Shown one piece after another: positions 6,744 to 10,153 of a stretch of 10,153 nucleotides of DNA. The notes under the pieces were generated by a model, which was not told the DNA's origin, made no database searches, and saw only the letters and a list, made by a program, of their open reading frames with translations. Made by a program: the position numbers and the translations under genes. Position 1 is the stretch's first letter. Each line of letters starts with the position of its first letter. The DNA comes from Bacteroidia bacterium (GTDB taxonomy: Bacteria > Bacteroidota > Bacteroidia > Bacteroidales > Azobacteroidaceae). Location: assembly GCA_025999115.1 (NCBI GenBank), contig BNWW01000061.1, positions 1 through 10,153 on the forward strand, written 5' to 3'.

Positions 6744-7713
6744 CTAATGATGACTCCCATTCAAGGTAAAACATATCCACGAATTTGCAAGCGAGCATCG
6801 CCGAACGCTTTTCCGCCGTTTGGATGTAATACTCCGGACTGCGGTCTCTGTAATGCTTGTGGGTGGAACATAAATGCAGTTGTTTTGAGCCACGCGCAGG
6901 TCGGTATAATACTTCATCTCAAAATCCGTTGCCGGAAGTTCTTTAAGCGCTGCCTTTTCTTCGGCCAGGAACCTTTCTTCCCTGCTGTAACCCTTCTGTT
7001 GCATCCGGGTTTGATTATGCTCGCGTGTCTTCTCCCACAGCGCTTTATTGAGGTCTTCGATGGAAAAGAAAACATCGTTGCGCAGTTTGGCATATACACG
7101 TGTGTAAATGATTTTCACTTGATTCTCCACCGAGGATTTATCTTTCGGTTTCCTTACTCTTGCAGGCAGGACGACAAAGCCGTAGTGATTGGCAAAATCT
7201 TCCAGTACCCGGTTGAGTTCCGGTTCGTATCTGTCCGCCTTGACCACAGCCGCCTTCAGATTGTCGGGCACCACTATCTTCGGGCTGCCTCCCAGGTGAC
7301 GCAGGCAATGAGACAGCGCATACAGAAAGTCTTCGGTCGATTGGGAGGGGACAGCCATGATGAACGCATAATCCGAGTAGGGCAAACAGGCCACAAAGAC
7401 CTGTGTCTTCACCAGTTCCCCGGTTTCCCTGTCCACGCAGTCAATCGTATCGCCTGCAAAATCAACATACAGTTTTTCCGCCGGATGATGCTCCAGTACT
7501 GCCGATGGATGACGGGCGGCGGTCAACTGGTTCAGATGAAAGCTGTTCGGTATAAGCGGCTGTTCCCGCAATGAACTTAGCCTCCAAAACGGGGTCTTCC
7601 AATACTAATAAGGCGTCTATGTCAAAGTTGTTTTCCTTGATTTTACGCACATAATCATTGACTGTCCCTTTATAAAGTCCAAGTTCCTTAGCAATACGGC
7701 GGTTCGATACGCC
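6744..7713 (-). pseudogene. istA: IS21 transposase IstA in three out-of-frame segments
   Basis: Segment 1 (7713 to about 7545) is the N-terminal HTH region: GVSNRRIAKELGLYKGTVND, then DIDALLVLEDPVLEAKF. It is preceded directly by a TGA at 7714-7716, so the true start is lost. Segment 2 (about 7545-6880) is in another frame. It holds the DDE core: YVDFAGDT (first Asp), VPDNLK (second Asp) and SSVENQVK (Glu). Segment 3 (about 6875 downward) is in a third frame and reads HYRDRSPEYYIQTAEKRSAM, typical of the IstA C-terminus. About 70 residues appear missing between segments 1 and 2, and a shorter block between 2 and 3. The catalytic residues survive but no full protein can be made. Segment 2 alone has an ATG at 7571 and could be translated as a 275-residue frame. 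Confidence 0.85.
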
Positions 7714-7731
7714 TCAGTTAGCTTTGAAAAA

Positions 7732-7771
7732 CTGGGTGGGTATAGTCCGAAATCGGTTGCGCGCCGCCCGA
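7732..7771. repeat. Inner copy of the IS21 end repeat
   Basis: GGGTGGGTATAGTCCGAAAT followed by a GC-rich tract is closely related to 7884-7916. Multiple terminal repeats of this kind are characteristic of IS21-family ends and are transposase binding sites in known members. Confidence 0.65.
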
Positions 7772-7882
7772 TTTTTGCCCGATTTTTTATCCTTTTATAT
7801 CATTTTGGATGGGTTTCTGCCGGAATGGCAGACTTTTTACGCTTAAAAACCCCACTTCAACACCGGATTTTTTCCCGGATTT

Positions 7883-7916
7883 GTGGGTGGGTATGCTCCG
7901 AATTATGCACCGCACA
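7883..7916. repeat. Outer IS21 end repeat and probable terminus
   Basis: GTGGGTGGGTATGCTCCGAA followed by TTATGCACCGCACA matches the 7732-7771 copy with a few differences. Read on the minus strand it starts with TGTGCGG, consistent with the TG-start of IS21 ends. Confidence 0.65.
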
Positions 7917-7937
7917 AAAATCAAAAGTAAGAAAGAG

Positions 7938-7972
7938 AAAACTCCTGAAAATCGCTGATTATCAGGAGTTTT
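7938..7972 (-). terminator. Bidirectional terminator after the BACON lipoprotein gene
   Basis: The 11-bp arms AAAACTCCTGA (7938-7948) and TCAGGAGTTTT (7962-7972) form a strong hairpin. On the plus strand a T-run continues to 7975; on the minus strand the stem is followed by TTTTCTCTTTC. Its place about 90 bases past the lipoprotein stop at 8062 suggests it ends that transcript. It also separates the gene from the IS21 relic. Confidence 0.7.
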
Positions 7973-8061
7973 TTTATTTGGTTGCTCTCCAATGTTTTTA
8001 GAGGAAAATATTGGGAAGTGATTAAAGCAAACTTTGTAGAGAATGGATGCGTATTGTATTT

Positions 8062-10038
8062 TTACTTCCTTACTTCAATAAACTCTATCGACCAACTATT
8101 ATTGTTAGTTCCTTTTCGCAAAACTGAAAGTTCTGTGCCTGCACCATTTGCAAATATGTACTGTGCTTGTACTTCATAAGCAGCAGTTTGAGCATCGGGT
8201 TGATATAAATCGGAATAAAAATAAGATTTTTGAAAAGAAAAATCATTATCATCAAATTGATAAATACTCGAATTCCCTGATTCATAGTAAGAATTGGCAT
8301 TAGAGATAGCCCAGATAGTATGAGCTAAAAGAGAATGTTCCACACAAAAAGGATTGAAATAACTCGTAGTAGGAATGGAAAGACGCCCTATGGAATTAAC
8401 ATTCGCATCAAAAGTATCATTCGAATTGATAGCATTGGAAGTTCTATATATGTTTCCATTTAAACTGAAAGTGTATTGTCCATCCTCTGAAAACCAAAAG
8501 TCTGATAAATCCATGTGTGAGTAACTTTTTAAAGTTTTAGTAGAAGCATCAAGCGTATAAAAACCGCTGGGAGAATATCCTCGCATGGTAGCAACAATAT
8601 AAGGTTGGGTTGGCACTTTTTTGATAATAGAACCATCATATAAAGAATGTGAACCATTTGTCTCGGATTTTGCACCGGTTGTTGCATTCACCCATCTTGT
8701 ATATGAATAGCCACTCATTTCCAATGTGTAACAAGCCCAGTCTGCATCGCCAAAAGCAATATCATACACGGTACCATTAATATCTATAGTAGAAGCTGCA
8801 TAATCAATTAAATTTACAACACTTACCATTCCACCGTGTCCTACTACAGCTTTTGTAACATCTTCCGTAATGGAAAGGCAAGTCGGTACTTTGCTCAGTG
8901 TTACTTCGTGCAAAACAGTGCGATTGGCAACATCGTAGGCAACCAGTTTATTGGGTGTACTTGTGGCATAATAGAGCGTGTTTGTGCTTTTATCAAAGGT
9001 GGCATCAACAATATTTCCTTCCAGTGCGCGGATATTGGCGTTACTGCCGGGAGCGCGGGCTATTACGGTAATAGCAATAGAAGGTTGATTGTACGCGTTG
9101 GATTTTAAATATATAATAGCAGAATTTAATCCGGGCTGAAGTTTTGTGCGGTCGCAAGTAAAAATTATATTGTCATAATAGGTATGAGTCTGGTAAATTC
9201 CACTTGGAGGTGTAATGGTAAGCCATTCGGGTATTTCTTCAAAATGCCAAACAAGTACTCCTGAACCCCAAGCATCAATATCTAAAGAATAGGTTGTAGT
9301 TGTAGCTCCAAAATCTATTTGATTGCTATAAAAATACAAACTTATTTCAGGACTTCCCAAATCAGCCGTTACTGCAATTGAAATGGTCGGTTTGGTTTTG
9401 TCATTAGTTCTTAATACCACAACTCCACTCAAATCGTTTGTTATGACAGCATTGGGGTTAAATGTAAAAGGAATGGCCGCGCTCCCATTTTGTGCAATCA
9501 TCAAATTATTTATGCTGCGTTGTGACCTATCAATCGTAAGCCATTCGGGCAATGAAATGACATCCCAAAGCAAAATACCATCGCCTGTGTTGCCGATTGT
9601 AAGTGTGTTTGAATAGTTGCTATAACGGATCGTAAGGCTTGCCGGGGCAGCAATGCGTGGTTCTCCTTCGTTGATATAATACAGAGGAATTGCGTATTTC
9701 TTACCGCCTGCTACCACCATCATTTGGTCGATGTAGATGCCTGTTTTTGCATATTTATCCTGATAATTCGCTTGGCAGGTAATAGTGGCTATGCCATCTG
9801 CAAATTTACCCGAGTTGTTATCAACAGTCAGCCATTGAGGCTTGCTTTCTATGGTAAAGTCTGAGTTTCCTACATTTTCACATTGAAATTGATAATTACC
9901 GCTTTCCCATTCCGGCGAAATAATGATTGCTGAGGTAGCAATGCCTGCAATATCGAGTGTTTCGTCAAGAAATTTGTCGCTGCACGAAAACACGAGGACG
10001 GTAATAAAAGTGAACGCTATATATTGAATCACTATCAA
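8062..10038 (-). CDS. Lipoprotein with three BACON-like modules and a beta-propeller-like C-terminal half
   Basis: A 658-residue frame counted from TTG 10038. Residues 5-18 are a hydrophobic signal segment ending VFS-C19-SDKF, a plausible lipobox, so the product is probably an outer-membrane or surface lipoprotein. Three BACON-like modules follow: about 35-115 (PQWLTVDNNSG), 128-225 (PEWLTIDRSQ) and 229-328 (PEWLTITPPSGIY), each with the W-L core motif. Residues about 335-658 have repeated beta-strand signatures such as NTLYYATSTPNKLVAYDVAN and suggest a seven-bladed-type propeller of the YVTN/WD-like sort. BACON proteins usually help bind glycans or mucin; the ligand here is unknown. The start is odd: no ATG lies between the in-frame upstream TAA and the signal peptide, and the N-region lacks the usual Lys/Arg unless translation begins further upstream. 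TTG (10038) and GTG (10032) both lie in the inverted repeat, so the native start was probably lost or replaced. Confidence 0.85.
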   Translation of the reverse strand: MIVIQYIAFTFITVLVFSCSDKFLDETLDIAGIATSAIIISPEWESGNYQFQCENVGNSDFTIESKPQWLTVDNNSGKFADGIATITCQANYQDKYAKTGIYIDQMMVVAGGKKYAIPLYYINEGEPRIAAPASLTIRYSNYSNTLTIGNTGDGILLWDVISLPEWLTIDRSQRSINNLMIAQNGSAAIPFTFNPNAVITNDLSGVVVLRTNDKTKPTISIAVTADLGSPEISLYFYSNQIDFGATTTTYSLDIDAWGSGVLVWHFEEIPEWLTITPPSGIYQTHTYYDNIIFTCDRTKLQPGLNSAIIYLKSNAYNQPSIAITVIARAPGSNANIRALEGNIVDATFDKSTNTLYYATSTPNKLVAYDVANRTVLHEVTLSKVPTCLSITEDVTKAVVGHGGMVSVVNLIDYAASTIDINGTVYDIAFGDADWACYTLEMSGYSYTRWVNATTGAKSETNGSHSLYDGSIIKKVPTQPYIVATMRGYSPSGFYTLDASTKTLKSYSHMDLSDFWFSEDGQYTFSLNGNIYRTSNAINSNDTFDANVNSIGRLSIPTTSYFNPFCVEHSLLAHTIWAISNANSYYESGNSSIYQFDDNDFSFQKSYFYSDLYQPDAQTAAYEVQAQYIFANGAGTELSVLRKGTNNNSWSIEFIEVRK

Positions 10039-10078
10039 ACGACTAACTTCCCAAATTAGTCGTTTTTATTTTTTATAT
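10037..10078 (+). terminator. Terminator-like hairpin in the right repeat arm
   Basis: Mirror of the left-arm hairpin: stem 10037-10046/10056-10065, then a T-rich run to 10078 on the plus strand. It faces out of the window. On the minus strand the same hairpin would sit in the leader of the lipoprotein mRNA, with the TTG start codon at its base. Confidence 0.6.
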
Positions 10079-10098
10079 TATTTATAATCAGTTAATTA

Positions 10099-10106
10099 CA
10101 AAAATA
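10099..10106 (-). promoter_or_regulatory. Possible -7 promoter element in the repeat, directed into the lipoprotein gene
   Basis: On the minus strand TATTTTTG matches TAnnTTTG and lies about 60 bases before the TTG start. No clear -33 TTTG is found at the expected distance. The same box exists in the left arm (51-58), directed antisense into the integrase remnant. In an AT-rich repeat this may be chance. Confidence 0.3.
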
Positions 10107-10153
10107 GAATTTCTATTTTAAAAACCTACCCCCTATTAAAAGAGAGTCAATTG

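Larger units (their letters stand above)
6744..7916 (-). mobile_element. IS21-family insertion sequence, decayed relic
   Basis: It keeps one terminus (about 7883-7916, reading TGTGCGGTGCATAA inward on the minus strand), an internal copy of that end motif at 7732-7771, and a broken istA. istB and the opposite terminus are missing. The lower boundary is not defined; istA-like sequence fades at about 6740. Confidence 0.75.
10030..10153. repeat. Right arm of the 124-bp perfect terminal inverted repeat
   Basis: Exact reverse complement of 4-127. Its inner edge (10030) lies within the GTG codon, two codons after the TTG start of the lipoprotein frame. The arm ends at the last base of the window, so the full extent is unknown. 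Confidence 0.9.

Noticed and set aside
6747..7574. Plus-strand open frame of 275 codons
   Set aside because: Antisense to the IstA remnant with clear DDE motifs on the other strand; its Cys/His/Phe-rich composition is typical of a shadow.
4..10153. Phase-variable invertible region driven by the integrase next to the inverted repeat
   Set aside because: The integrase lacks its catalytic Tyr and second His, and its truncation lies at the repeat itself, so inverting the segment would not restore it. Inversion by another enzyme or by homologous recombination is still possible.

Overview
The window looks like a piece of a Bacteroidales (Bacteroidota) chromosome. The evidence is a Bacteroidota-type primase, a lipoprotein built of BACON-like modules, a secreted GHL10 glycosidase-like protein, a fragment of the Bacteroidota tyrosine-integrase family, and TAnnTTTG promoter elements close to start codons. 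Ordinary chromosomal genes sit among heavily decayed mobile and accessory DNA.

Layout: (a) 4-127, one arm of a perfect 124-bp inverted repeat whose other arm is 10030-10153; each arm carries a terminator-like hairpin. (b) 111-1797, three gene remnants on the minus strand, joined end to end: the 3' end of an unidentified gene, a P-loop ATPase with a frame break at its Walker A motif, and a tyrosine recombinase missing both ends. (c) 1815-5355, two intact genes diverging from a 70-bp promoter region: a secreted GHL10-like protein with a C-terminal FN3-like domain (minus) and dnaG primase (plus). (d) 5361-5855, a small IS200/IS605-like element with 82-bp imperfect inverted repeats around a transposase that has lost its catalytic centre by an apparently in-frame deletion. 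(e) 5975-6583, a very AT-rich gene for a single-pass membrane protein of unknown function. (f) 6744-7916, the relic of an IS21-family element: istA survives as three segments in shifted frames, one terminus with its repeated end motif is kept, and istB and the other terminus are absent. (g) 8062-10038, a large lipoprotein with three BACON-like modules and a beta-propeller-like region; its start and possible promoter lie inside the right repeat arm.

The genes do not form one pathway. dnaG is the housekeeping gene, and the GHL10 protein and BACON lipoprotein are envelope or extracytoplasmic proteins typical of the phylum. The rest records repeated insertion followed by deletion. The most notable structures are the 124-bp repeat, which cuts into a gene at both inner edges and may donate a stop codon at one end and a start or promoter at the other, and the long palindrome around the deleted transposase just behind dnaG. 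The repeat arms reach the window edges, so the window may have been cut at copies of a multicopy element. I see no CRISPR array, tRNA or rRNA, and no intact new system.
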